Of a stretch of DNA of 64,000 bases, positions 12,553-23,852 are shown piece by piece. The notes under the pieces were generated by a model. The model was not told the DNA's origin, did not search any database, and saw only the letters and a list, made by a program, of their open reading frames with translations. Origin of the DNA: Typhlomys cinereus (lineage: Eukaryota; Chordata; Mammalia; Rodentia; Platacanthomyidae). Numbering within the stretch: position 1 is the stretch's first letter; each line of letters begins with the position of its first letter. Position numbers and translations under genes: made by a program. The DNA is taken from assembly GCA_023101885.1 (NCBI GenBank), contig JALPQD010000359.1, positions 744,001 through 808,000 on the forward strand. Direction: 5' to 3'.

Positions 12553-12700
12553 AAGGAGGAGGAGGAAGAGGTGGATGAGTAAGAGGAGGAGGAGGAGGAG
12601 GAAGAGGAAGAGATGGATGAGGAGGAGGAAGAAGAGGAAGAGGAGGAGGAGGAGGAGGAGGAGGAAGAGGAGCAGAAGGAAGAGGAGGAAAAAGGGACCT
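12405..12700 (+). repeat. Long (GAGGA)n-like purine tract
   Basis: Nearly 300 bases with almost no pyrimidine, built of gagga/ggaagag/gga units with repeated GG doublets. Homopurine mirror-like tracts of this length can form triplex (H-DNA). The minus-strand reading gives a proline/leucine-rich open frame that is purely a by-product of the repeat. Confidence 0.93.
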
Positions 12701-14690
12701 GCCTAGCAAAAGCTTGGAGTTTTAGGTAGGAAAGTTAATCCATACACATAAACATAGCAATGCAATGGAATAAAAGTAACCTGGATTGGAGATGCTCAGG
12801 AACTGTCTCTCAGAATAGATTATAGATCTTTCTGTACTGAAAGAATACTTAAAAATTATCCAGTCTGAACAGGTATCAGAAGTAAGACTGTTATTTTCAT
12901 TGGTGATCTGAACATAAAAAGGCACAGGAGGAAGAATACATGGTGATCTCAGGCTCCAAAAATTCCAGTTGCCGGTGGCCATAGCTGATGTCTCATGCTG
13001 GGGAATGTCAAAGAATGAAGCTTGTCTGCTAAGAGCGACCCAAATTATCCTTTGTATGCTATGGAAGAGTCTTGACACAATCTTCATTAAGACTAGAAAA
13101 AGCAAAGCTCTGATGGCTTCTCCATAGATCTGCCAGCCCCGAAAGGCAAAGGAAAGAACAATGACCTTTCAGTGTTCATTTTAAATCCTGGAGATACAAA
13201 TGACTCTTCTGTTTTACCATTCTCCTATGCTCTGACTTCAACATACTGGCACTGAAAGACCAAAGCTCCTCTTATTAAAATTATGCCATGTGACATGCAA
13301 GTTTTGCAGAAGGAAAAATGCAAAAGGTCATTAGAGATAGGAAGAATATATGGACCTTGAATCCTGTTGCCATCCAGATTAAATGCATCTGTTTGCTCTA
13401 CCCTCGTCCTCGACAGCATAGAAATCAACACTGATCTCCTGATTGCCCACTATCATCTCACTTACAACTCAAACCAATTCCTCCTCTGCCCCAATCTTGC
13501 CATGACATTCTCCCCACAAATACTGATTCCGTAACCCTTCCTGATAGGCCACTGTTGATACAATAAACCATATACAGGCAGGCTGTCTCTTTTAGTTTTC
13601 TCTACCTTCTTCCCTTGGCTCAGAATGCACTTCTCCACTGGTCTGCCTAGAAAATGATTTTTTTTGTGTGTGTGTGGGATTTGAACACTGACATAAACAT
13701 TATCTCCTAGACACAGGTTTCTATAATTCTGTTTCGCTCCCAGTTCTGTGCTCAATCAGAAAGAAAAAATTTTCCTTCATCATTGTGTTTTTTAATTCTC
13801 CCACTCTTTATGCTATGGTACATTCACTTGTCTCTGTGCCTCTGTCTCCCTTCCTGGGCTACAAGGCTCTCAAGAGTAAAAATGGTTCCTTATTCAAATT
13901 TCTAGTTTAGCAACCAGATGAGGTCAGCTGAATACTGGATGCTCAACCTGGGTTTGCTGAGTTAGGCTGAAAAAAAAATCTTGTCCCAGAGGAAAGGGTA
14001 AAAGAATTCTCCTTGCACATTACTTTCATTTGTTTAAGTAGCCAACAGAGCAATCAATTAAGCAATGATCTGCAAGGATCATGAAGAATGACAAATGAGT
14101 CTAGTTCTATAGTAATCTCACTATTTTACAGAAGTGAGATCAGTGGTCAACATGTGAACTCCTCAGATAAGCTTGGTTTTATATATATATATATATAGTA
14201 TGGTACTTAATTATAATTAGAATAATATACCTCAAAAAGAACTATAGTTATAAAGAAAGCCTAAAAATGATTTAATTATTAAGATATTTTTCATTTTATA
14301 AATGCTGACTATAAAATTACAGAAAGTATATTCCCAAATGCTTTAATTTCATATGAAGCCAAATCATTTAAGCGATTAATTACAATATGTTATCTTAAGA
14401 AATTTGAAAGATACCTGTTTCAACAATTTTATTATGATAACATATGCAAACAACTGTTTGGATTACATTAAATGAAAATATTTTTCAGTGAAAACATTGA
14501 GTTATGATTAGATTTTGAAAAACTCAACACTTTCTTAGATTATGAGGATGAATATAGATAGTATGCATTTCATTAGCAAAGTTTCCTTTATTTGAAGATT
14601 AAGAATTATGAATTCTAAATATTCATATAGAATAGTCAGGTCTGGATGGCATGTGCCAAGAGTCATGGCTAGTTGCAAAAGGCTAAAATA
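12701..14690. other. Non-coding stretch, nothing assignable
   Basis: No gene, SINE head or L1 motif recognised. A short (TA)n run lies at about 14178-14198. Open frames at 12722-13105 and 13462-13755 (minus) show no known motif. Confidence 0.45.
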
Positions 14691-14699
14691 AAAGTATCA

Positions 14700-15165
14700 C
14701 TTAACCCAGGAGTTTAAGGATGGTGCTGCAGTTACACTGCATGGATGTTGATAAAGTCACAACCAAATGGCTTAAGGGAACAAGGAGTTTTATTCACTAT
14801 TAACAATAGTCTGGTTAAAGTTGCTTGTCCAGCTTGGCAGGCAAGTTTATACCAAAACCAAGGGCTGAGGGAACTGAACACACCTATCCACGTAATGACT
14901 GAGAGAGGGACAATCTTTACTTTCCAGACCAGCAGGTCTGACCAAGTATACCAAAAGATGTCAACTCTCTCAATCAGTTCCCTACATCTTATTCACCTGT
15001 CCAGGGACTAGTCCTGCCAACCATGGGCCAGGGCTTGTCCATCAATTAGACAGTTTCCTATAGGTTTGTTCTGGGCTTAACTCAATTACTAGTTCTTCCC
15101 AAATATGCTCAGAGCTCGAGCCTTCAACCTTTAGGTTGACATCTATACCTAAGACAGCTAAGGTC
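14700..15165 (+). repeat. Interspersed repeat family R, copy 2
   Basis: Aligns along its length with the copies at 9.5 and 54.0 kb: 'gatgttgataaagtcac', 'ggcttaagggaaca', 'gttgcttgtccagcttggcaggcaag', 'gggaactgaacacacc', 'atgactgagagaggga', 'ttattcacctgtccagggactagtcc', 'atcaattagacagtttcct' and 'ttaggttgacatctata'. An 88-codon frame inside it is not conserved in the other copies. Confidence 0.75.
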
Positions 15166-15897
15166 ATGGTTTTTGAAACCCTGGTTTCTGACTTTGAATG
15201 ATGTCATACAACTAATGTAAGGGCCATGGAACAGTAAGTGATTTCTGAAAGCACAACATGCAAAAAATCATCCAAAACTAAATGCACAGTGAATGCAAAG
15301 TCTCTAGAAGCTTTTGGTTATGTTGCATCTTGAGACTTTACTGTAGTCTCTGTTTTGGACACACAGCATGGGCACTTGGAATTGTGTATACCATTGTGCC
15401 ATGGGGCAACAATAATTTCTGCCCAAAATGCCTTGGCTTAGATTCAAGAATATTGTGGGTTATGAATTGATGTGTTTAATTGTACATAAAAAGTTTCATG
15501 TTCTTATAGAATCATAATGGTTTATGAAAAGTGAAGAAATTTAACATTTTCTATTATCAGTATGTTAATTATCTAATTATTGTATTGTGTTAGAATGCTG
15601 ATTTTAAAGATCACAGCTTGAGTTGCTATTGGCTTTTATGAAGAAATCATTAAATGAATTTTGGATTGGAGTTAGAAAATGCACAACAATTTTTGAATTG
15701 GTCCCATACGGACCATTGTGCCATTTTGCATTATATATTTATGGAAAGCAGCATTCTCAGCCTTGATAATTATAAAACCAAAATGTCAATTATCTCATCT
15801 AATTGGTGAGCATCAAAGCAATGAGAGACTTGTTTCAAGAGGAAGTAGATGGCATAACCTTACATGGCACTCAACTTGTTATTCTGTCTTCCCCAAG
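15166..15897. other. AT-rich non-coding stretch
   Basis: Nothing recognisable between the R repeat and the CA/GA microsatellite. Confidence 0.45.
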
Positions 15898-15964
15898 CGC
15901 ACACACACACACACATACACACACACACACACACACATCGAAAGAGAGAGAGAGAGAGAGAAAG

Positions 15965-16019
<55 letters not shown>
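15898..16019 (+). repeat. (CA)n(GA)n compound microsatellite
   Basis: About 38 bases of CA repeats (with one 'ata' break) followed by about 75 bases of GA repeats with an 'aaagaagaaa' interruption. It gives rise to several overlapping meaningless open frames on both strands. Confidence 0.97.
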
Positions 16020-16021
<2 letters not shown>

Positions 16022-16316
16022 GGCTCTTCACCTTTCTTTTCTTTCTCTTTTCCAAAAAGCATTCTTGCATTCCACTGCAAATTGAAATGGGAAACCTTCT
16101 AGAAAGAAACTCATCAACTTCTCGTAACAAACATTAAATTCTTTCATATTTGTTAGCATGTTTGTATTAGTAGAATTTTACTAGTGTAGTTAGATTCTCT
16201 TAACTCTGTATTCAAAGGTTTCATGGATTCTATTGTTCATTTAATGACCAGCTGCTGTTTCTACAGGTTCTCAAAAATATTTCAATAATTTTGAAATTAC
16301 TATGAAGACATCATAG

Positions 16317-16317
16317 T

Positions 16318-16358
<41 letters not shown>

Positions 16359-16376
16359 ACACACACACCACACATA
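16317..16376 (+). repeat. (CA)n microsatellite
   Basis: CA repeat of about 58 bases immediately upstream of an old L1 3' fragment. Confidence 0.96.
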
Positions 16377-16720
16377 TATGAATCTATTCAGCTGTGAGGA
16401 AAGATGCAATAATAAAATTTGTCATCAAATGGATAGAACTGGAAGAAATCCTACTGAATGAAATATCCCAGACACAGAAAGGCCGATGTTGTATGCTCTC
16501 CCTTATAAGTGGATCCTAGCATTTAATGTTCAGTTTGCTATAACCAAACAGAAACTCTTACAACACCACAAAGAAACATAAGGCAGAGAGCAGATTTCAA
16601 AAGAGCAGAAACAAAAGAACATGAGTAAACTGTTAAGAAAGGCTTTTATATAAGAAAATTCTTATAGGGGAAGAAAGAACAGGGATAGGACACCATAAGA
16701 TGTGGAGTTAGCTTCCAGGT
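16377..16720 (+). repeat. Old L1 3' fragment (end of ORF2 and start of 3' UTR)
   Basis: The sequence 'gaatctattcagctgtgagg...ggatagaactggaagaaatc' then 'gaaatatcccagacacagaaaggc' and 'ctcccttataagtggatcc' is the conserved nucleotide signature of the last ~40 codons of L1 ORF2. It is more diverged than L1-A to D and ends in a different 3' UTR, so it is an older family. 5'-truncated. Confidence 0.8.
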
Positions 16721-17534
16721 AACCAACCACTTGCTTACTAGCTCTTAATTCCCCCATCCTTTATTTGGTTTTTGGTGCTCATCAGTAGTGCCACAATAAC
16801 CACTCTCAAATCAGGAAACATGGCATAGCCACCTGGTAGCCTTTGTAAAGGGCTTTATTAAGAGGCTCACCAGCAGAAACTTCATCAGTAAGGATTTTAC
16901 CGAAGAAGCCTTGTGACCACTGCCCTCAGATGTCCGTTGCTGCTCCAACTGAGAACTGGAAATGCTACATCTGACCTGACATTACTCCAACTACCAACAT
17001 GAAACAGTTGCCTGCCTCACCCACCAACATGTCTATCAGCTTCAGCCAAGCTGACTAAATTGAGTTACTGAGAAGGCTCAAGTATCTCCATGAGTGAACT
17101 TCACACAAGGGAAGCTCTAGGAGCCTCTAAAGAAAGAATTTAGTTGAAGAAAAGTAACAGAGTTTAGTCCAAAGTAGGTAGGACTTGAAGGGGAGACTAG
17201 GAATATGAGTAATTTGGTAAGGTACTGGTAAGGAAACAGGAAAGGAAGAGGAGATTGTTCCCTTGTAAGAAGAGCATGCTAGCATCGAACCGTCAGGTTG
17301 TTATATTCAAACAGATAATTATATATCACCCACAAACTACAAAAGAAAATAAGTGTAGGGTGTAGTGGAAGAACGAAAAGAATGAAAAAATGGAGGCAAA
17401 TAGTGAAACAAGGCAATTATGAAAAGAAATATTAAAGATGAGTGAAAAATAGAAATGTAATATAATAAGGGACAGGGGAAAAAATCAAAAACCAAACAAA
17501 AAAATCCATAAAAAAAACTGGTTCAGGCAAAAAA
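16721..17534 (+). other. Possible continuation of old L1 3' UTR, then A-rich sequence
   Basis: The stretch up to about 17500 is A-rich on the plus strand and continuous with the L1 fragment. A 3' UTR origin is plausible but I can match no second copy here. No gene is visible. Confidence 0.35.
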
Positions 17535-17900
17535 GTGATCAATCCTCTGTGGCAGGTTAAGGAGCCTTTCCTTGGGTTGACCCACTAATAGGGGTACTCC
17601 CCTTCACTTGTCTAGTCCTAGCCCCTAAGGTTCTTCCTACATGTAATTATTTCTCCTGAATTCTTCGATAGTCTATGGGAGACTGTTGATATGTCAGCAT
17701 TTTGCAAGTCTGGTGAGAAGAAGTCTCATTTCAGAGAGTTCCTGAATGCAGCAATCTTGTCTTGACTAAGAATGGACCTTCCCACTTTTATACTTTTACA
17801 ATGTTACTGCCCCTCTTCCACAAGATCCCCTGAGCCTTAGAATGGAAAGAGATATGATTGACCCGATTCTAGCTGAACATTTTAGGGTTGCCAGCATTCT
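17535..17900 (-). repeat. L1 3' fragment of a second family, minus strand
   Basis: Shares blocks with 47351-47646: 'gcaggttaaggagcctttccttg' (there 'gcagattaagtggcctttccttg'), then 'actccccttcacttgtctag' and 'cctaaggttc...ctacatgtag..attcctct'. Both are best read as the 3' part of an L1 family different from L1-A to D. Ends are not defined by a TSD here. Confidence 0.55.
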
Positions 17901-18289
17901 GTACTCTGGTTGGTGGTGGTTGTCTATTTCAGTACTTTCCCATTTCATTAGGTTTGTCATGTTTTTTTTTTCTTATCTAAAGATGAAATGAAAGGTGTTT
18001 TGATGGAGGTTTACTATCAGGTGTTTGAGATTAGTATTGAGGCTTCTGATCTTGTCTACTGTCAGTTTTCTCACATCCTTGATTTTTTTGTTCTTGTTTT
18101 TTAAACTAATACTTTTCTGATAGCGAAGAAAGTAAAATTTAACTATTGGTAGAGTTAACTAGAGGGAAAAGACTAACAAGAATTAGAGACACATCAGTCC
18201 ACACAGAAACAAAAACTTGGGATCCAATCATTATAGACTGGATATAAATATTAAATATTCTATTTAATTTGCTATATAATTAAAATAAA

Positions 18290-18900
18290 ACCACCTGAAT
18301 AGTCCCAAAAGACCCTTTGTGTCTTATTGCAAAGGTACTTGTTTATCTATGTTCACTGCAGCTTTATTTGCAATAGTGAGCAAATGGAATCCGTCAACAT
18401 ATCCATCAATAGAGCAATGGAAAATGAAAATGTGGTATATATAAACAATGGAATACTATTGAGCCATCAGGAAGGAATTTGCTGGAAATGGATGGAACTG
18501 GGAAATATAATATTGAGTGAGGTGTTTCAGACACAGAAAGACAAATTCCACATGTTTTATCTTATATGTAGATGCTAACATTGATTTCCTGACTGAAGTA
18601 TTTGGCTTGGAATTACTGTAAAAGTCTGAAAATTAGAAAGGGATCAATGAGTAGAAAAGTACAAAGGGACAATTATAGTGAAACTGCTGGAGGGGAGATA
18701 TGGGATACCATGGCAGGGAAGGTGAGGGAAGGAGCAATGGGAAAAAATATCAAGGAAAACATGAGGGGATGGGACATGGGTGGAGCTGAGAAACTTAAAG
18801 AAAAACCTGAGATTGCGGGATGGACCCCATAGGAACCTCTTATGTCATTAATGTGTCGAAACCATTTATTTTTTAAAAAGGAACAAGACTGAACAGTCCC
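18290..18900 (+). repeat. Old L1 fragment, C-terminal end of ORF2 and 3' UTR
   Basis: Contains the degenerate L1 signature: 'gttcactgcagctttatttgcaatag', 'tatccatcaatagagcaatgg', 'atggaatactattgagccatca', 'ggatggaactgggaaatataatattgagtgagg' and 'cagacacagaaagaca'. This encodes the remnants of the ORF2 C-terminus; no long ORF2 frame remains. 5'-truncated, older than L1-A to D. Confidence 0.85.
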
Positions 18901-18997
18901 TAGGCAGAGGAACACAGAGAGAGGAAGAGGACAAAACAAAACAAGAAAAATGAGTTGGTCCAGTGACATTTAAAAATATGCCAGAAGTAGCAGGAAT

Positions 18998-19125
18998 GTG
19001 ACATTTTTTTTTATTTCCGCTCATACAAACTTAACAGGTACACTGTTCCCCCCCTCCCTCCAACTCCCTACCCCCCTGTACCCCCTTCTCCTCCCCCTTC
19101 CCTCCCTATCTCCCAGTGACATTTT
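18998..19125 (-). mobile_element. Very short 5'-truncated L1 3' end with 10-bp TSD
   Basis: The insert at 19008-19115 is only ~108 bp: poly-T, then 'atttccgctcatacaaacttaacaggtacac' and the C-rich tract, equal to the 3' terminus of L1-A and B. The flanks GTGACATTTT at 18998-19007 and 19116-19125 form a TSD. The right boundary is slightly ambiguous because L1 also reads 'cccagtg' there. Confidence 0.82.
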
Positions 19126-19379
19126 CTGAGAAGCTGTTGGTTAGAGATGACTCAAAGAACACCACCCCAAACAGTATATAATTTTACCATTTCTCTTGGT
19201 TGCCTTCCAAAAAACTGACAGTAAGACTCTATTACTGAAGATGCAACACATAGGAATTGGGCAAAATGTACCAGTTGGAACTGGTTTGAGAACATCTTCC
19301 TTGCTGGATAGTTTATACAGTACTGAGGAATAGAAGCTACTGGGGAAGAAAAATAATCAAAGGTTTCATCAATCTGTGA

Positions 19380-19680
19380 GATTTGCAAGTTACAATGAAA
19401 ATCGCCTTGCCAGCAGTTGATCATCAGGGTAGTAGTGGCATGAGTATCAAGGAGATAAACAACAGCTTTCTGATTGGATTTGAGGCCCGAGAAACATCAC
19501 AGAAGAGAGGACAGCAAGATTATAAGAGCCCGAAGTGTGAAAGTGGTGTGTCATGCATTATCTCCTGCACATGACATAGTTAGGATATACAATATTTCAC
19601 GACAACTCTGTATATTTATACAAGAATTATACAGGAACTGTCTTATCAACATCTCAATATAACATCAGAAAGATCTCAAG
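19380..19680 (+). repeat. Old interspersed repeat, family R2
   Basis: The run 'tttgcaagttacaatgaaaatcgccttgccagcagttg', 'agtatcaaggagataaacaac' and 'ctttctgattggatttgaggccc' matches the copies at 225-430 and 21150-21240. Family not named with confidence. Confidence 0.5.
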
Positions 19681-20239
19681 TAGCTCTACCTCTCTGACAG
19701 ACTGCTGGGGAAGTAAAGGAGGTTGCTTTCCTTAATGATATATACACTGATGTAGGATGTTTGCTGGAGCATGAATCAGTCAGACATAAGTCATCACAGA
19801 CAAGATGAAACACAGTGGGCCCCACAAGTGAAAAGATTTGAAAATAGGAGAAGAAGGGTTGTAAAGGGTAAGGGGTATGGGATTTTGGACTAAGGATTTA
19901 CTCATACATACAATATTAAAAAAGATGAAAAAATAAAAATTAAAACAGGCACTATTTCAATAATAATATTTCTATTATTAGCAATCATTAAAATATCAGG
20001 AGATAATGAGGAGATCCTAAAGTGATTCACTAGAGTTACCAGGGAAAAAGTAAAATCAAGTAAATAGATAAAAAAATGGAAATTTTCAAGATGACATGAT
20101 AAAATTGAAACAAAAACTGCAAGAGCAGAAGTTAAACACTGGAGATGTTAAACATCTCAACATAATGATGTTACGTTGAGATATTAAAAGTTAGAAAAAT
20201 TAGTCACTGAAGTCTGAATTAGAAGCAATAAGAATGTAT

Positions 20240-20378
20240 TGAAAGAGGCTATTGAAATGATTCAGTAGATAAAAACTGTTGCTATCACACCTGCAAACTT
20301 GAATTGGAAAGAGAGAACCAATTCCTGCTAGTTATCCTTGGATCTGTACACCTGGCCCCTGTGCAAATACATGCCAAA

Positions 20379-20417
<39 letters not shown>

Positions 20418-20419
20418 AT
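20240..20419 (+). repeat. tRNA-derived SINE with (AAAT)n tail
   Basis: The head 'gaaatgattcagtagataaaaactgttgctatca' and 'ggatctgtacacctggcccctgtgcaaatacatgcc' resembles a diverged rodent B-type SINE. It ends in a clean (AAAT)n array at about 20377-20418, typical of SINE tails. Confidence 0.6.
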
Positions 20420-20424
20420 GTAAA

Positions 20425-20575
20425 TTTTTTTCTTATTTACAAACGTAATGAGTGGTTATTTCTGATCCCCCCCTTTTCCCCTCCCTGTCTATCTGCCTTT
20501 GTGGAACCATGTGGAACCTGTGTAGACTTCAGGCTGTCTGCTCTAGTAGTGGTTCAGGCCTCTGTGACCTCACCT
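20425..20575 (-). repeat. L1 3' end of the second family, minus strand
   Basis: 'ttcttatttacaaacgtaatgagtggttatttctgatccccccc' parallels the start of the 47.35-kb copy ('ttttatataaacatcatgagtggttgttctt'), and 'cttcaggctgtctgctctagtagtggttcaggcctc' parallels 'cttcagattgtctgctttagtatgggctcaggcctc'. 5'-truncated; no TSD found. Confidence 0.65.
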
Positions 20576-20639
20576 AGATATGAATGCTGCAAGCTGCAGT
20601 AACTCTGGTAAGAAGAATCCAGTGGAACAATGATGGTAT

Positions 20640-21440
20640 GCAAAATTCTCAGGAAATTATTTTCTGAATGTGCACTAACCACCCTTCTCTATAGTCAGAG
20701 AACACATTCATGGTACTTAGTGTTAACTATAAATATCTGACAGTAATTTTCTTCTAAACACTTATTATATCTCTAGATAAGAAAAACTAACAGTACTGAA
20801 CTAAGATGCATCCCATTAAATCGGAAGATTAGTGAGGCAGAAAACCACAACTGAGTAGAGACCAAAGTAATGGCAACCTTGGAATGTTCAGCCTAAATCA
20901 GAGCATCAAAACCTCTCTCCATCCCATGGCTCAGAGAACTTGGTGGAAGAGGGAGAGGCAAGAATGTAAAACCTTAAGCTGGGGAGGACTTCTGCTAGCT
21001 ATAACATTCCTGTCATGACATGGCTGCTATATACAGGAGTTCACTGTAATGATATCCACCTCCACCAGAACTATACAATGGTTGACGTGTCAACAACTCC
21101 TCACCCAGCCACTGGATTACAAGGAGAAATATTATACTCACCTAGCTACGAATTCAGCAAGTTACAATAATATTACTTGGCAAGCAATTGTGCCATGAAG
21201 GTTATTGGAGTAACTAACTGCAGGGAATTAGTATAAAATAGACCAGATATCTGTGGATGCTAATGACATAGACCCTAGGTGATAACCAACTACTATTGCT
21301 TAATTATGAGGGAATGATAGCAAACTGCCAACTAAGCACTTATCATTACATCCATGGAAATGAACAATTCTTAGTCCTCAACAAACAAGTTTCCTTACAC
21401 AAAGGAAACTGTTCAGCACAGAGAACAAGTGGCTAAAATG
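20640..21440 (+). repeat. Old rodent-type repeat (L1 Lx-like 3' UTR), copy 1
   Basis: Contains 'tcagcctaaatcagagcatcaaaacc', 'ccatggctcagagaacttggtggaagagg', 'aagaatgtaaaacc' and 'caggagttcactgtaatgat...ccacctccaccagaac'. This order recalls the 3' UTR of old rodent L1 families. The following copy at 21.44-22.06 kb repeats the same landmarks. Confidence 0.5.
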
Positions 21441-22060
21441 GAAATAATAACTGACTGTGGGCTTCTCGGCTCAAAATAGGACATTGAAACCACCATCCAA
21501 CCTTCTTTCAAAAGCAGAGGACATCCCAAAGAAGATTCAGTGAGAATGAAGGAGCCAGAAGGTGGGGGTGTGTGTAACGAGATAGAAACCTCTAGACATG
21601 ATAGGGTACTTGTAAATTTACAGCAGTTGTATCTCCCTCCACAAGAACTGGCTCATTGACTGTCCAATGTGCTAGGAGATGCACACACAATAACGCTGCA
21701 ACAGTCTCCTGAGAGACTGCAGAGGGATGCATTATTTAAGGAAGGGGAGCTATATGTTACTATATACCCCCACCAATATAAGATCCACACTTCAGCAATG
21801 ACACAGGCACACTCCAGTACAGGACACCCAGATGAAAATTGATAGGTCATAAGGAGAGAGAGAGAAAGAGAGAGAGAGAGAGACAGAGAGACAGAGAGAG
21901 ATAGAAAGAGACAGAGAGAGATACTCAGAAACAGAGAGACTTGCAGACTGAAAGGAAACATAAGTGTGTAGGTTTTACTATGAGAGGGAAGAGTTTGAGT
22001 AACATGGGGTGAAAATGATTTAAACCTATTGTTTTTCTTATGTGATGTTGTCACAAAAAC
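21440..22060 (+). repeat. Old rodent-type repeat (L1 Lx-like 3' UTR), copy 2
   Basis: Repeats the landmarks of the preceding copy: 'ggctcaaaataggacattgaaaccacc', 'gagccagaaggtgggg', 'agacatgataggg', 'tacagcagttgtat.tccctccacaagaac'. Contains a (GA)n array at about 21857-21921. Two adjacent same-strand copies could be independent insertions or an old duplication. Confidence 0.45.
21855..21922 (+). repeat. (GA)n microsatellite
   Basis: Imperfect gaga/agaca array of about 65 bases. Confidence 0.93.
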
Positions 22061-23684
22061 TTATAAAACCAGAGCATGAATAATTTACTTTCATTATCTC
22101 ATGAAAAGTAATTTAGAATGGAATAACACATCCACAGAACTTTTATATGTGGAGAAGGTTATTTCTTGCTTCTTCTAAAGTCTATGAACTTCTTTTGGTA
22201 TTTTAGGATTTGGAAATTTTAATCTCCTAAACTTGGGAGATTAATTTTTTTCCTTCAACCACACTTTAGAATCATGGCTTTGAAACCAGTTCACAGTACA
22301 GAGTAAGGAGAAACTAAGAAATAATAAGCATGCTTATGACCTGAGGAAAGATTTGTGTTTCATGAATGGGGGCATGCTTTCCATTCTTTGATTTTTTTCC
22401 CAAAGGCTGGAGATGCTTACTGATTGTGTGCAAAGAAGTCTTCTGGGATGTCAGCTTGTTTGCTAAGTGTTGCTCTTCCTAGGTTTCTACTTCGCTCAGC
22501 CATTTTTCCTTGATGCAGCACCCTTTCTCAAGATTCCTGTGGTGGGGAGTAGAAAACAGGAAGAGATGGCACTTTTCTACTTGGAAGATGAGGCATTTGA
22601 GAATCTGTGACCACTGCTTAAGGAGAGTGGTGGAACTTTGTTCTTGATGTCAAAGCCTAGAACTTTTTCTAGGTGGTTGGGAAGTCAGAGAACCACAGAA
22701 AAGGCTATAGGAATGAACACAGCTGGATTGTTCTCTTCAGGAAAATACAAGCATCTTCTTTTTTTATTTTTTTCAGCCCGCAAGCATCTTTTATACCCTA
22801 CCTCCTGCAGAGCATGGCATTCAGCTCAGCTTCTCATGTCCTTGAATTAGCATTACCATGACAATAACAACGTTAAAAGTGGTTTCAAACAATACTGTAT
22901 GCAAAATGAATAATTCTGTTCAACATGGGATATACGTCAAAAAAAGTATAAATTTCAGATAACTTCTAATGATCATGTCGTTTGGCCAGATATAGTCATA
23001 TACATATATCATCATTTTACAAATAAGGTTCAAAAAGGAACAAGCAATGGAGAATCTTGGTTTTATAGACAGTCTTCATATTTCCAGTGAATTTGTCCAT
23101 CTACATCTTCAGTTCACTTTTTTCCTCCCCAGTTTTTGCTTCCCAAGGTCCCCAGAGAGCAGAGAGCTCAATTTCTACCTCAGATTTGTCTATCTCCAAA
23201 TCCTGCCATCTTAACCATACTTCGCATTGCATTATTTAAATGAATGAGTGTAAAATTAACCTCTTTTTATCACTTTATATATGTAAGGAGTCTACTTTTG
23301 GTTGCACAAATAATGTGAAAGATTTCTTGCCACTGTAAAAAAAGACATAGAGATAGAAAAAAAAATGTCAGCCAGAGGCTATTTTGTTTGTACAATAAAG
23401 TAACAGTTGCAGGGAAATTAAAGTGGTGAAGGGGAGAGTAACTCTGTAAATTGATATTTTTCAGCAACAAGGGAGGTCGCTTTTCTTCTCTTCCTCAACA
23501 CTTAATTATTTTGACTTAATTTCACTGAGGGAGGTAATTTTGTGGATTTACTGTTCTATAATTAGCGACCAGCATTTTTCTCAAGGTGGTAATTTTCTAT
23601 TAATGAGCAGTTGCCATGCCTGATTGGCTTTATAAACATAAGTGTGTTCTTTTAGATTAGTTAAGTAACTTATTATGATAAAAC
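22061..23684. other. Non-coding stretch
   Basis: No gene or repeat that I can support. The open frames at 22638-22850 and 22673-22861 overlap in different frames and have no known motif. Confidence 0.45.
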
Positions 23685-23852
23685 AAGAAGGTAGGGGCTG
23701 GAGAGGTGGCTCAGGGGTTAAGCCTCTGCCTTGCGGGCAGAAGGTCCTGAGTTCGGATCCTAGACCCCATGTATAGACGCTACACACACACATACACACA
23801 CGCATACATGCACAATTGAATAAAAATAATAAATTTTAAAAAAAAGAAGGTA
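23685..23852 (+). mobile_element. B2-like SINE, short form, with 9-bp TSD
   Basis: The insert (23694-23843) has a tRNA-derived head with an A box 'tggctcaggggttaag' and a B box 'gagttcggatcc', which form an internal RNA polymerase III promoter. A CA-rich segment and an A-rich tail follow. AAGAAGGTA flanks it at 23685-23693 and 23844-23852. Compared with the copy at 50.67 kb it lacks about 200 bp between 'catgtatagac' and 'tacacacacac'. Its head is little mutated, so it is one of the younger insertions. Confidence 0.92.

Noticed and set aside
12389..12709. 106-codon minus-strand open frame rich in Pro and Leu
   Set aside because: It is a translation of the homopurine tract; composition follows from the repeat and not from a gene.
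15718..16137. 139-codon frame with His-Thr and Glu-Arg repeats
   Set aside because: Generated by the CA and GA microsatellites; overlapping frames on both strands are equally open.
23694..23770. Functional tRNA gene
   Set aside because: A and B boxes are present, but the sequence continues into a CA-rich region and A tail with a TSD, so it is a tRNA-derived SINE.
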